From assembly GCA_022828595.1 (NCBI GenBank), contig JAKGHH010000005.1, positions 28,284,193-28,348,192 of the forward strand: a stretch of 64,000 nt of DNA, given 5' to 3'. Below the pieces are notes generated by a model. It was not told where the DNA came from. It made no database searches and worked only from the letters and a program-made list of their open reading frames with translations. Each line of letters begins with the position of its first letter. Position 1 is the stretch's first letter. Below, piece after piece: positions 23,301 through 31,318 of this stretch. The stretch comes from Nelumbo lutea. Its lineage: Eukaryota; Streptophyta; Magnoliopsida; Proteales; Nelumbonaceae. A program made the position numbers and the translations under genes.

Positions 23301-25987
23301 TCGACTGATCAATTCCTCCACTCCCAGTGGTCTTTTCTGGGTCCTCTTCTCTTCCTTTTTTTCTCCTTCCCCTCCCTTTTCTCCTGCCCCCTCTAAGGCC
23401 TCAGCTTGTTCCACCCTTGTTTTCCCCTGAATCGAAACCGACATCTTTCTTCTATTATATACTTTGTTCTGTAAATAGTCCTCTGTTTCTTTTTCCTGCT
23501 TCTTTCTCTCCTTCCCCACACCCCTTCCTTCAAGGCTCTTTTTCTCTTTCTTCTCTCGTCTTGAGAAGGGGGGAAGGGGTAGATATAATAGGATGACTTA
23601 CCTCTTCAAGTATGCAAACCTCTTTGTCTCCTTTATCGCCAGGGGCCTTGTTCACCCTTCCTCTGACATAAAAGCGTGTGATGCTCTGGTCATGTTCTTC
23701 TGAAGCTCGAGTTGAATTCTTGACGCTCGATTCTTCCTGGCTACCCAGATTAGTCCCTACCGCTAGGGTTGTTTCTTTCTCCAAGGATTCTTTTCAAGGT
23801 GAACCAATCGGTTCCAACTCTACCTGGGCTATTGGTGGATTTGCAGACCCTTCCTGGAAGAAACCAATGTTGGCGATCTCTTCAACTGCTCTTCCCCTTT
23901 TTTTGTTCGCAATCTTTCGACAATTTTCATATTTCGTTACCACCCACACCCATTCCTCCCCTCCTTTTTTTCTCTTCACCTTTTCTCGACTATCCACTTT
24001 AAAAATTTTCTTCCCAATTGTACTCCTGCCTTTTCGAAATCCTAAGCTCTTCGTCCTTAAGCCTCTTGAATTTCTTTCTTTCAAATGGGCCCCACCCTCC
24101 ACATTCGGACACCCAACATCCACACCCACCCGAGACCTTTCAGCTCCCTCCCCTTTACCTTTTAACCCATCAGTTGGCTTCCCTACCCCATCACCGCTTG
24201 CCACTTGTCCCTTACTTTCCATATTAGATCCTGTTTTTCCATTTTTGCCCCTCTGACTATTCACCTCCTCACCTTCTTCCTCCTTCGGCCAACTCTTCAA
24301 CTCCCCCCCCCTCTGTGACCGTTTCCTGAAACTCTGTCATCTCCTCTCACCGTTCCTTCCACTGATTCGTGAGTCTGCTCATTTCAAAGGACACTCAGAA
24401 AAGTGTCCTGTATATTTTGTATGTTATCTATCCTTTCTTAGTTTTCTTCTCATAAATATGTTGATTTTCTATGTTTTGATATGGGATTTTGATAGGATTC
24501 AATCAGCACCCTTGAAGACTTATTCTAGAAAGAAGAAGGGCTTACAACAGGTCCTGATATGGCATTAGTAATGGTACTTAGGATTTGGACTGAATTGAAC
24601 ACCAAGGGTATTTTTGTCATTTTGCACTTTTCTGTGGGGTCCAATGATAGGTTTAATTTGTCTGGTTATTGCTTGTTTATGTTTAAAATTTCAGAGTCAT
24701 TGCATAAGTAGGATTAGAGTTATTGAGTCTTCTTTGAATTGAAATAGGATATAACAGCTTAGTTTGAGTCCTACTAGGATTATTGAGTCTAACAGTTTGA
24801 CTCCTAGGATTATTATGAATTTAGAGTCTATAAATATGTATGGACGTTTTACACAAAGGCAATGAAGTTTATTGAGTTTTCTTCAGCTTATGCTAGCTAT
24901 GGTGAGTGATTCCCATGCCCTAGAGTGATTCCACGTATTTTCTCTCTTCTTTCTCTCCCTATTTTCTCTCTCATTCCTTCAAGAAGCCATTACAGCCATC
25001 AACAGCCATAAAATTCTGATCCAAGAAGACCATTCAACATTTTCTAAGGACTAGAACTGAGCTGGTCCTACATCAGATTTATACTTATTTCATGAGGATT
25101 ATGGTAATTATTAGTTAAAGATTACTAGTTTACTACTTATTAGTATGAAATCTAGGGAACTACCATAGATCTTTTTTTTTTTTTAAAAAAAGCTCATTGC
25201 CTAGGCAACAAAGTGCCTCCCTGTTGCCTGGCTTTGCCTTGGCACCTTGAACACTGACTTATTATGGTTTCTAAAAGCCTTGAAAGCATGAGAAGCATTT
25301 ACCTAGTTTTGTCACTTTCTCTTCAGGTTTTAATCAACAATTCCCTCCATTATGTAGGAGAGAGGCGACATAGAGAGAACATATCAGCTATTTCTTGCTG
25401 ACCATCTGTCTGTTTACATGTTTAACTTTTCAAGTTTTCTAACAACAATGTTTAATAGATCATTGAGAAATGTTCAATTTGGTTTATGCATTGCTTGCTG
25501 CCTTGAGCTTTAGTCTCCAATATGGTTTGTGCATTCACAACAAGTTTTCTCACAGCAGCTATTTCTTGCTGACCATCTCTGTTTACATGTTTAATTTTCT
25601 GAAAGATGCATGGATGAAAAATCACGTGGTTCTTTTGTATTGACTTGTATTTTTTTCTTTGCTTACCTTTTTCTCCCTCCCCCCTCCTTTCCTGGTTTTG
25701 ATCAACAGGTACGAGAATACATTGATGACACGGAGGACTATGTGAACATCCAACTTGACAACCAGAGAAATGAACTTATTCAGCTTCAGTTGACATTAAC
25801 CATTGCATCATTCTCCATTACTATTGAAACCCTGATAGCTGGGGCTTTTGGTATGAATATTCCTTACCGATGGAGCAAAGTTGATGGAATTTTTGGCCCC
25901 TTTGTTGGAGGTACCTCAGCATTGTGCTTCTTGCTTTTTCTGCTTATGCTAGGGTATGCAAAATGTAAGAAGCTGCTGGGTTCTTAA
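7488..25987 (+). CDS. MRS2-4: MRS2/CorA-type magnesium transporter, MRS2-4 (MGT6) type, four coding exons
   Basis: The CDS joins 7488-7818, 14310-14755, 21816-22094 and 25709-25987. Exon phases are 1, 0 and 0, and the product has 444 residues (plant MRS2-4 is close to 436). The protein begins MGK, followed by a Ser/Gly-rich stretch and the block [17 protein letters not shown], which is typical of the MRS2-4 branch. The central helical domain contains [16 protein letters not shown] and [20 protein letters not shown]. The GMN selectivity motif is at residues 400-402, between TM1 (about 379-399) and TM2 (about 413-435), and the tail is basic (KCKKLLGS). CorA/MRS2 proteins form homopentameric Mg2+ channels. 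Arabidopsis MRS2-4/MGT6 works in Mg2+ uptake and homeostasis and has been placed in the plasma membrane or the ER. There is no internal stop, so the gene looks functional. Its large introns are filled with mobile DNA. The paralogue assignment rests on remembered family sequence. Confidence 0.95.
8329..8378. repeat. (GA)25 microsatellite in MRS2-4 intron 1
   Basis: About 25 uninterrupted GA dinucleotides. The Arg/Glu and Ser/Leu repeat ORFs read through it are artefacts of the repeat. Confidence 0.95.
8466..10250. mobile_element. Mutator-like (MULE) element of 1.8 kb in intron 1, possible Pack-MULE
   Basis: The left end GGTAAAAGACTTAACCATAC is mirrored at the right end, which reads inward GTGTAAAAGACTTAAACTTA. 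Subterminal ACTTAAATATACCCTGAG motifs occur at the left and as repeated inverse copies at 10158-10232. The flanks TTATCATTA (8457-8465) and TTATTGTTA (10251-10259) are 9 bp long and match at 7 positions, the duplication size of Mutator elements. The interior has no transposase. It holds an 86-codon ORF (9670-9930) and ordinary-composition sequence, so captured host DNA is possible. Confidence 0.65.
9670..9930 (+). other. Unidentified 86-codon ORF inside the Mutator-like element
   Basis: It starts [15 protein letters not shown] and ends EQQEIAEC. The composition is protein-like, mixing hydrophobic and charged residues, but no family is recognised. It could be a piece of a captured gene or a chance ORF. 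It is kept because it is the longest ORF in the element and lies in a segment flanked by inverted repeats. Confidence 0.25.
10260..12264. other. Intron 1 spacer, no gene recognised
   Basis: AT-rich sequence with a T-run near 10520 and a short hairpin AGCCCTC...GAGGGCT at about 10561-10580. No domain is seen in either strand. Confidence 0.45.
12265..12665. repeat. TCGAATTYGAAT-rich degenerate repeat, MITE-like
   Basis: The left part starts AAGGGTGTAAATAGATCGAA and is followed by many TTCGAATT-type motifs. The same motifs appear in inverse order near 12560-12650. The left end resembles a hAT-type TIR, but no matching right TIR or target duplication was found. Confidence 0.4.
12670..13260 (-). 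mobile_element. Ty1/copia fragment: RNase H end plus start of 3' LTR
   Basis: On the minus strand from about 13250 the reading gives a copia RNase H C-terminus: a degraded Ala-Glu-Tyr block, then [20 protein letters not shown], and [15 protein letters not shown] downstream. It is followed near 12880-12895 by a purine tract (AGAGGGAG) and LTR-like AT-rich sequence. A stop interrupts the RNase H reading. The upstream polyprotein is absent here. Confidence 0.75.
13298..13560 (-). mobile_element. TRIM-like miniature LTR element with PBS
   Basis: Two direct copies of a block of about 50 bp (TCAACCTAAAAGYTTAAGC...) lie at 13303-13350 and 13505-13555. Next to the right copy, on the minus strand, is TGGTATCAGAACC, close to the initiator-tRNA-Met primer-binding site of plant copia and TRIM elements. 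The internal part is only about 150 bp and non-coding. The layout suggests a terminal-repeat retrotransposon in miniature. The ends were not fixed. Confidence 0.45.
13880..14100 (+). mobile_element. 5'-truncated LINE 3' end in intron 1
   Basis: The reading around 13925-13990 gives the C-terminal RNase H block of plant LINEs, with [20 protein letters not shown] residues across one frame change. A 3' UTR with TTAATAAACTAA and a short A-run at 14095-14100 follow. It is in sense with MRS2-4 and ends about 200 bp before exon 2. Confidence 0.65.
14310..14755 (+). CDS. MRS2-4: MRS2-4 exon 2 (end of the alpha/beta domain and start of the long helices)
   Basis: The acceptor is TTTTAG|CC at 14309/14310 and the donor is AAAAG|GTACTA at 14755/14756. 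It encodes [11 protein letters not shown], then [12 protein letters not shown], a variable linker, [16 protein letters not shown] and the helix ending LLARVQK. A second AG four bases downstream (14312-14313) would break the frame, so the upstream acceptor is preferred. It ends in phase 0. Confidence 0.94.
14756..16149. other. Intron 2 left part, no gene seen
   Basis: AT-rich intronic DNA. Near 15960-16085 there are CTAGGTG and CACCTTG motifs. Similar GCCTAGG/AAGGTGC motifs occur near 22340 and 25195, perhaps scraps of one dispersed repeat. No coding signal. Confidence 0.4.
16150..16911 (+). mobile_element. 5'-truncated LINE, RNase H end with poly(A)
   Basis: Starting near 16170 the sequence aligns by eye with the LINE copy at 19820 (AGATGGGGAAGAATAATGTG against AAATGGGGAAGGACAACGTG). 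It encodes an RNase H domain with [17 protein letters not shown] at about 16468-16520 and, after one frameshift near 16540, AELF, VIEGDS and [13 protein letters not shown] ending at 16850. The tail is A-rich at 16903-16911. It is in intron 2, in sense with the host gene. Confidence 0.8.
16980..17075 (-). mobile_element. Short antisense LINE scrap
   Basis: On the minus strand this reads [16 protein letters not shown], the end of the same RNase H family, between two sense copies. It is too short to place further. Confidence 0.5.
17100..17760 (+). mobile_element. LINE copy A, left part (RNase H), split by a later LINE insertion
   Basis: It encodes [18 protein letters not shown] at 17413, [13 protein letters not shown] and [13 protein letters not shown], the plant LINE RNase H domain, and breaks off at 17754. 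The missing end of the domain is at 20675 onward. Upstream to about 17100 is the linker shared with the copies at 16.2 and 19.8 kb. It is 5' truncated. Confidence 0.82.
17744..17760 (+). repeat. Left target-site duplication of LINE copy B
   Basis: TGCTTTGACAGATT (17747-17760), preceded by AAA, is repeated at 20661-20674 directly after the poly(A) of copy B. A direct repeat of 14-17 bp fits target-primed reverse transcription. Confidence 0.88.
17761..20660 (+). mobile_element. L1-type LINE copy B, 5' truncated, inserted into copy A
   Basis: The element runs from the start of the reverse transcriptase to a poly(A) of about 14 A at 20647-20660 and is bounded by the 14-bp (or longer) duplication. 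It carries RT, a zinc-binding region and RNase H in order. Only about 2.9 kb is present, and the endonuclease and ORF1 are missing, as in most 5'-truncated LINEs. It lies in MRS2-4 intron 2 in sense orientation. Confidence 0.9.
17768..20520 (+). pseudogene. LINE ORF2 remnant: reverse transcriptase, zinc-binding region and RNase H
   Basis: The RT core includes [55 protein letters not shown] and FADDTILF, so the catalytic Asp residues are kept. A frameshift sits in the GGGGG run at about 18574-18578. Two TAG stops, at 19012 and 20398, fall where Trp would be expected. The zinc-binding region has C-x2-C and H-x4-C type spacing near 19676-19725. RNase H starts at [17 protein letters not shown] (about 20121), and ORF2 ends LFWAKL-stop. 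Few lesions suggest a young insertion. Confidence 0.88.
20675..20861 (+). mobile_element. LINE copy A, right part (end of RNase H, 3' UTR, poly(A))
   Basis: Directly after the duplicated target site the reading resumes with [21 protein letters not shown], the C-terminus missing from the part ending at 17760. A 3' UTR and an A-run at about 20855-20861 follow, so the two parts were once one element. Confidence 0.8.
21060..21600. repeat. MITE-like segment in intron 2
   Basis: It starts near CTCCATTTGTTTACACTGCA (21064) and ends near GGAAACAAACATG (21582), with TGCATTAGT repeated in the interior. The ends are loosely inverse. No target duplication was confirmed. Confidence 0.3.
21816..22094 (+). 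CDS. MRS2-4: MRS2-4 exon 3 (long helix and acidic linker)
   Basis: The acceptor is AACAG|GTT at 21815/21816 and the donor is TCT|GTGAGT at 22094/22095. The exon has 93 codons in phase 0. It encodes [20 protein letters not shown] at the start, a Ser/Asn-rich variable loop, and then [20 protein letters not shown]. In MRS2 proteins this part forms the long stalk helix leading toward TM1. Confidence 0.94.
22690..24360 (-). mobile_element. Antisense LINE fragment: ORF1 tail, start of endonuclease, 3' UTR
   Basis: The minus strand from about 24300 gives a long Lys/Glu/Gly-rich reading (168 codons to 23794) that looks like the charged C-terminal part of a plant LINE ORF1. Near 23050-22960 it reads [12 protein letters not shown], resembling the start of the endonuclease (usually ILSWNVRGLG). 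At 22690-22760 an A/T-rich end resembles a LINE 3' UTR and tail read antisense. Most of ORF2 is missing, so the copy is internally deleted. It is in MRS2-4 intron 3. Confidence 0.5.
24555..25063 (+). repeat. Possible solo LTR in intron 3
   Basis: The segment contains a TATA-like motif (GAGTCTATAAATATGTATGG at about 24823) and a downstream pyrimidine-rich region, as in plant LTRs. It is flanked by GGTCC at 24550-24554 and 25064-25068. The segment starts TG but does not end CA, so the boundaries are uncertain. Confidence 0.3.
25709..25987 (+). CDS. MRS2-4: MRS2-4 exon 4 (GMN motif, TM1 and TM2, stop)
   Basis: The acceptor is ATCAACAG|GTA at 25708/25709, preceded by a pyrimidine-rich tract. There are 92 codons plus TAA. 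It begins [19 protein letters not shown], a strongly conserved block. TM1 follows, then AFGMN, a short polar loop ([10 protein letters not shown]), TM2 and a basic tail. The GMN tripeptide, essential for Mg2+ selectivity in the family, is intact. Confidence 0.96.
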   Translation, partial: VREYIDDTEDYVNIQLDNQRNELIQLQLTLTIASFSITIETLIAGAFGMNIPYRWSKVDGIFGPFVGGTSALCFLLFLLMLGYAKCKKLLGS

Positions 25988-26680
25988 TATTACCTAGTAA
26001 TAATCTTGTTCATATCTGGGAGACTGTCTTCTCTTCAACAAGTTCATATGTGATGTACATTAGCAAACTCACATTGTAATGAGGATTCAAGAAATGAAGT
26101 GTCTTGTTTAAAGGTCCTTGCACTATTTCTAAGTTTTTGTAAGTAAAAGTGACTGGATGCCGGTAGCAATCGGTTACTTGATGCAGTCTACACAATTAGG
26201 CGCATGCTTAAGTAGAAATCTGGCCTAATTTACCTTTCTGTTTTCTGTTCTTACAGTAGTAAGAACTAAGAAGGGCCTGCTAGTGACCTTACATTGCTGT
26301 TGATTAAAGTGAAGGAAACCTGGAACCACATGTGCAAACACCTTGAAATTTTGAATTAATGAGCATAGATTATCCTTATACTGGGGCAATATTGCTGGAT
26401 TTATAAATTACAAGGAGGAAATTTATTATATATCCCTGTTTTCTGTGTTATAACAGGTGGTTTACTTAAAGGGATTGTACCATGTTTTTCTTGATTCTTG
26501 ACCTACAAAATGTTTGTAAGAAATTTTCAAGCATGGGAGTGTGGGCTCGAGTCTGAGAATAAAGCTCAAAAGTATATAGAAGTATAGAAACGGAGTATTG
26601 GAGCGATGATGTCAAGGGACGTATCAGGTATGTTCATGGAGGTAAATAGGCATTCATTAAATAATGCTCAGGGTACAATC
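25988..26680. other. 3' flank of MRS2-4
   Basis: AT-rich sequence containing the presumed 3' UTR. No gene seen. The polyadenylation site could not be fixed. Confidence 0.4.
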
Positions 26681-26689
26681 CTTTTGAAA

Positions 26690-27215
26690 GGAAGATATCA
26701 GAATTAGAAGAGATAGAAAGAGCTCATTTAGCCACTAGATGCCCACGTGGTTTTCTGAATGTTTAACAAAATGAACCGAGAATTGAGGGATTTGAGTCAT
26801 ATGAGCCCTGCAATCGTAGGCAAGGTGTGCTGGTGGAGGCCTCCACCAGGTATTTATCACGGCAAGAGCATCTCCTACTAAAACATGAGATGGGTTTCAG
26901 TCAGTGCAAGCCCGTGCTCACACCGTTCAAACGGCCTCTTGCAACCTTACATTGGGAACATCTCTCTATGAAATAAAGCATAGAAGTATGAAAACATACC
27001 CAATGCAAGGCTGTGAAGGCTGTAGAAGAAAGGGCCCATCAAAGTCGATTTTGATACATTGAATTGGTCGGTGCTGCCAATGAATATCCAAAGCATTATC
27101 CTCTACAAAAAGAGTCAAGATAGATTCCTCACTGTTCAGCTGAATGGTAGTTTGGGCTTCTGATATTTGAGCTGTAATCCTGTTAATCAATGTATGCATC
27201 TCTAATGGCATCTTA
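26690..27215 (-). pseudogene. RNase H-like domain fragment of a non-LTR element
   Basis: The minus strand from 27211 reads MPLEMHTLINRITAQISEAQ, then PIQCIKIDFDGPFL and GIGYV-like residues. After frame breaks it reads LVGDALAVI, and LAYDCRAHMTQIPQFSVHFV near 26800. This is the beta-strand and helix order of plant RVT_3/RNase H domains, including the GD that precedes the second helix. It differs from the LINE family in intron 2. Confidence 0.6.
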
Positions 27216-27542
27216 TAAAAAATCAGCTTATATCTTACCTTTCAGACCTGTCTATGGCAAAAAACATCACCCGAGGGCTGATTTCTGGGGGCCCAAAGTT
27301 GGATGATGTACAGTCTGTTACAATCTAAAGGTTAACATAAGTCATAATCTATAAATCTAAATGTTACAAGATTGGATTTGTTAGGATCCTAGTATGGGGC
27401 TTTGATTAGAATAATTTTTCTTATTGAAAAGTGTTTGGAAAATGGACATCCGATGATAAACCCTAATTCTTAATTTAAAACTAACCCTAAAATGCAAAAA
27501 AAAAAAAATAATAAAAAAGAAAAACTCAACTGCTTAAAGAAG
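27216..27542. other. Spacer before the complete gypsy element
   Basis: No gene recognised. An A-run lies at about 27498-27510 and CTAACCCTAAAATG just before it. It ends at the 5-bp target site. Confidence 0.4.
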
Positions 27543-27547
27543 AAAAC
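27543..27547. repeat. Left target-site duplication AAAAC
   Basis: AAAAC directly abuts the left LTR and is repeated at 37312-37316 after the right LTR. Five bases is the usual duplication size for gypsy integrases. Confidence 0.85.
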
Positions 27548-28190
27548 CGATGAAGTGCAATCTAACTGTTCCTTGCTGGAGGTGATCTGGTTTCCAGTAA
27601 ACGGCGGATTAGGTCGATCTACAAAAGAAGAATCAGAGAACCCGGGGTTGTTTGCTTGGCGAGGTCACTCCGATGCTTAAGTCAGTATACTTGGTTGCGA
27701 GCTGAAAAGCTTTAGAGTGTAGAGAGCTAGAGAGCAGAGAAATCATGCATACCTTGGGCCTTTGAGGGTAGAGCCTTTATATAGTGGAGTCCTCGTGGGT
27801 TTCGTGGAGCGGTTTCGGGATCCTCGTCACAATGAGATCCATTTCCGCGTTAATGGGGGATAACTGATAGGGCTTATCAATTCCGCCCGAACCGGGCGAG
27901 GAGGAGATAAGGCTTACCGTTACGAGGTGTGATCCCGCGAGGCTCAGAATCTGATAGCTAGATCTTCGGGGTTACCATGTAGTGGTCTATCAGTATTACC
28001 CGAGCTGGTGCTCTTTAGATCCAACCTAGAGTGAACGTCGAAGTGCCTTGGGACCGAGGTTGTCCTGATGTGACCTTACACCGAGGTGAACTTGTCCCGA
28101 GGTGGTTTGACTATCTGAATTCGATCTGTTGCAGACTTGGCATGTCCAGTGTCCCCCTATTACTAGGTCGGGCCAAATTACCCTTCATCA
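27548..28190 (-). repeat. 3' LTR of the gypsy element (left copy)
   Basis: 643 bp. It aligns with 36639-37311 along its whole length, for example GAGAACCCGGGGTTGTTT at 27636 and GATGCTTAAGTCAGTATACT. A TATA-like motif read on the minus strand (CCACTATATAAAGG, about 27774-27787) marks the U3/R region. It lacks about 40 bp present in the right copy after CTTGGCATGTC. Confidence 0.92.
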
Positions 28191-28212
28191 ATTGCCCCCA
28201 CTCCCCGAGCCA
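28191..28212 (-). promoter_or_regulatory. Polypurine tract next to the 3' LTR
   Basis: The minus strand reads GGGGAGTGGGGGCAA just before the LTR start TGATGAAG. Position and purine content fit the plus-strand primer of reverse transcription. Confidence 0.7.
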
Positions 28213-29537
28213 AGGGTCCCGACCTAGTGCGGGGAGTTCACGACGGGTCCAGGTGGATTTGGCACAAGGCCTAGGTGGTTTGTCGAGCGGATCAGTCGGT
28301 TGGACCTATTTGAACTTCCGGTTTAACCAGCAATAGCCCAGGTCACGTCAGGTGTATGCGTGGACATCACGCTGTTTATGGACTCCGTGGACATAACGCT
28401 CTTAGCTGATTTCGTCCTTAGGCATCGTGCGATCGGTTTTCACGTGAACTGTTAGACCAAGTAGGTCCCAGCCGTTGATCGCCTCGTGGAGAGCTATAAA
28501 TAGGGGGCTGAGGGGCCCTTCTTCCTCGCCAGAAGTTGTAATTGCGCTCTCCCTGAGGTCGCATTGGAGTCTTTCAGCTCGCTACTTCCTTCTTTGTATT
28601 CCGAGGTCGTCCTTCTCTTGGTGAGTTCTTGTTTTCCTTAGTTTGTTCTCCTTTGTATTTTAATCATGTCTAGCTCTAGTCTAGATAGGCTCTTAGGTGA
28701 CTCTAGTGAGGTCGAGGGTGCCGAGGTGCAGTCCGCGGCCCCTAGTGGGGAGGCTAGGTCGTCGCTGGGTGACTCCCCTCTTCAGTCTTTAGAGGAAACT
28801 TCTGTACCTGAAGTTGGGCCATCTCGGCCTAGGGAGCCCAAGGCTCGGGAGGAGGGACCAACCTCTAGAATGGAGGTCCCATCTTCTTCTTGGGGTCAGG
28901 ATCCGGACGACTTCGGTCCTTCTACCTTGACCTCGGATAGGTTAATGTATTTAGTAGCTCGCTATCATCTTCCTGATAGCTTAGTCTTTAGTGTTCCTCT
29001 AGGTTAATATCTTTGGGCTCACAATCCTTACGAGCTTATGGTTTTTGAGGAGCAGTTCACAGCCGGGCTGTGCTTCCCACTCGACCCCTTCATTATAGAG
29101 ATAGTCAAGTTTTTTAACATCACCATCGACCAACTACACCTAAACTCTATCCGGAACATAGTACGTACCATCTCCCTGTTCCATGAGTACAACCAACATC
29201 TATCCCTAGACGTCTTCAGTTCGATCTATTTGATCAAAAAGAATTCCGCTTGTCTGTGTGGGGACGTCAGACAAAGTTACTACATCTCTCCTCGGCCTGG
29301 GTTTAAAATCTTGCTTGGCAGCCCGAACAAGTTCGGGCCTGGAAGAGGAGCTACTTCCTTGTCCGAAATCTTGAGGGATGGTCTTTTCCAACTCACTGGA
29401 GGGTGGCTATCAAAGATCTCGGGGTGAGCTTAGATGCGGAGACTAGGGTAGTTATTAACTCTTGGAGGACCTCGGCCTGGAGATGAAAAATTTCTTGGCC
29501 GAGGATAAGCTTGTGCGAGCTGGACTGAGCCCTCTTG

Positions 29538-29610
29538 GTAGGTCTCCACCTCGGTTTTTATTTTAAGGTTTTCTTTAGTTCACGACTAACCTTTTCTCTT
29601 ACTCTTACAG
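29538..29610 (+). other. Putative 73-bp intron 1 of the extra gene
   Basis: TTG|GTAGGTCTC at the donor and a long T/C-rich tract to CTTACAG|TTATC at the acceptor. The sequence on either side is coding-like and the intron is T-rich. Confidence 0.6.
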
Positions 29611-30007
29611 TTATCGTGTTGGAGGTCGATGCTAAGGACCTTCTCAAGAGCTTTCAGAGAGGGAAGAAGAGGAAGGCTTCAAAGAAGTCTCACCGGGAGG
29701 CTGGTCCTTCTGCCCCTGCCCATCCGAAATCCTTGATCCAGAGTCGATTTCTACCAAGCTTCTTGAGGAGGAGGTCTGCCCTCAACCCCCCATAGTGGAC
29801 TTGGACAAAGACCAGAATGAAGTCGTTCAGACTCATGAACTGGAGAGCACTTCTGCACCCGAGCCTGAGTCCCCCAAAGAAAGCATAATGACCCCTCAGC
29901 TCGGACTGCTCAAGAGCAAAGATGCTATTTTTCTTGCCGAGGTCGCGGAATGGTCTGACATGCCCACAAGCCAGCTCGGAGGCCGGGTTGCCAACTATTG
30001 CATGGTG

Positions 30008-30079
30008 GTAAGTATCTTACTTTACATTTTATTTCCTTTTCAACCTTTCAAACATACTTACCTCAGTTTTCTTTACTAG
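30008..30079 (+). other. Putative 72-bp intron 2 of the extra gene
   Basis: GGTG|GTAAGTATC is a near-consensus donor. The T-rich interior ends TTTACTAG|GTGAAC. Joining gives ...NYCMV|NSAIHLLVYQ, continuing into the coiled coil. The same site is occupied by a 73-bp intron in the 1-5.8-kb element. Confidence 0.65.
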
Positions 30080-30667
30080 GTGAACTCCGCCATTCATTTG
30101 TTGGTCTACCAGTCTGAGGTTTGCCTGAAGAAAGCTCGGGAAGTTGAGGAGAAGGTGCAGAAACTTTACTGCGAGCTGGACATAGCTCGGGGCGAGGTTC
30201 TTCAAGCCAAGAAAGGAGCTCGGAGCCAACAGGAGCTGATCATGGCCATGACCGAGGAGAAGGTGAAGCAACAGGAGCTTATCTCAGCAATGACCGAGGA
30301 GAAGGTGAAGCTTCAATGAGAGATCGAGAATCTCGAAGCAATGATCCGAGAGTGAACTGAGATCTTCGAGACCGCCATCCAAGAGGTGCAAGCTGAAGAA
30401 AGAAGCCACGCCATTGAACGCTTCAAAGAATCCTCGGAGTTCCACGATCTCCAGGTCAAATATGGATCGAGCTCCTATCATTCTAGCTTTAAGTTGTGCA
30501 AGTATCTAATGCGGTAGAAATTCCTCGATCTTGACCTCAGAGTCGTCTCTATGTCTGACCTTACTCTCGAGGTGGCGGAGGTAGCGAACGGAGAGCCCGA
30601 CTCATCTGAAGAAGAAAGTGGCGATGAAGTCCTAGAGGCGGGCCCATCGGGTCAAGATGACGCATAG

Positions 30668-31318
30668 GAGCATATGAAGACTGACCTGCCTGGCAGTCCT
30701 CATGCATGATCCCTACTTTTTCTTCTTTTTACTGTTTGGATGTACACCCCGAGGCCATCGAGCTCGAGTTATAATGAGATCTTTGTACTTAAAATATTTT
30801 CATCAATGAAATACAAACTTTTTGGACTAATCCTTGTGCAAAAATATTCTAAGTGTAAATGACTCCCAATCTGGGGAACTGAACCGGACAGAGGTAGGAG
30901 TAGGTGTATAGGTTACCCTAAATTGTCGAGCTACCGAGCTAGACAACAAGTAAGGATAACCAATGATAAATTTTTTCTAAGTGGTGGTCACCCCGAACTG
31001 TCTACTTGGACTACTCGTAGGGGTAACTTCACATAATGTACATCGAGGTGAGCGACATTGCAGGGTATATACCCGAAGTGGGCTAGACATCATAGGGATT
31101 ATGCCCGAGCTGTCTATGCTTTAGGCATTAGAGGTACTTTGCCTATGCCGCGAAGGCGACTAGGATTTGCACACCCATGCCAAAGAGGCGACTGGGACTT
31201 GTTCACCCATGCCGAAGAGGCGACTGGGTCTTATGTGGTGACAAGGTCTTTTATCAGCTCGGCACTTTAGTCCTTGAACTTCTGGGAGCGACTCATAGTC
31301 CGTTCTCCAGTTCGACAA
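30668..31318. other. Junction between the two convergent coding units of the gypsy element
   Basis: The + strand extra gene and the minus-strand polyprotein end facing each other across this non-coding segment. Between 31140 and 31230 a unit around ATGCCGAAGAGGCGACTGGG is repeated about three times at a spacing of about 36 bp. AATGAAATAC near 30800 may serve as a polyadenylation region. Confidence 0.5.

Larger units (their letters stand above)
28666..30667 (+). pseudogene. Extra gene on the strand opposite to gag-pol, Transposase_28-like, with two introns
   Basis: It starts MSSSSLDRLLGDSSEVEGAE, an acidic Ser/Pro-rich N-terminus. At 29038-29430 it carries FTAGLCFPLDPFIIEIVKFF, QLHLNSIRN and YYISPRPGFKILLGSPNKFG. 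After a frameshift near 29345 come SYFLVRNLEGWSF-type residues. This is the block order of the 'Putative gypsy type transposon' (Transposase_28) domain. Two clean GT-AG introns follow (29538-29610, 30008-30079). Then come about 200 residues rich in Glu, Lys and Gln with a repeated EEKVKxQELI motif, surely a coiled coil, and an acidic tail ending DDA-stop. A TAA at 29005 and other lesions break it. Such extra ORFs are described in Tat-type gypsy elements; their function is unknown. Confidence 0.7.

Noticed and set aside
22942..24256. Long + strand ORFs (up to 192 codons) rich in Pro, Ser, Leu and Phe
   Set aside because: They are the complement of a Lys/Glu-rich minus-strand LINE reading. Composition is skewed by strand complementarity and no domain is seen.
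27460..27495. CCCTAA-like motifs (AAACCCTAATTC, CTAACCCTAAAATG) as an interstitial telomere
   Set aside because: Only isolated units are present, with no tandem (CCCTAAA)n array.
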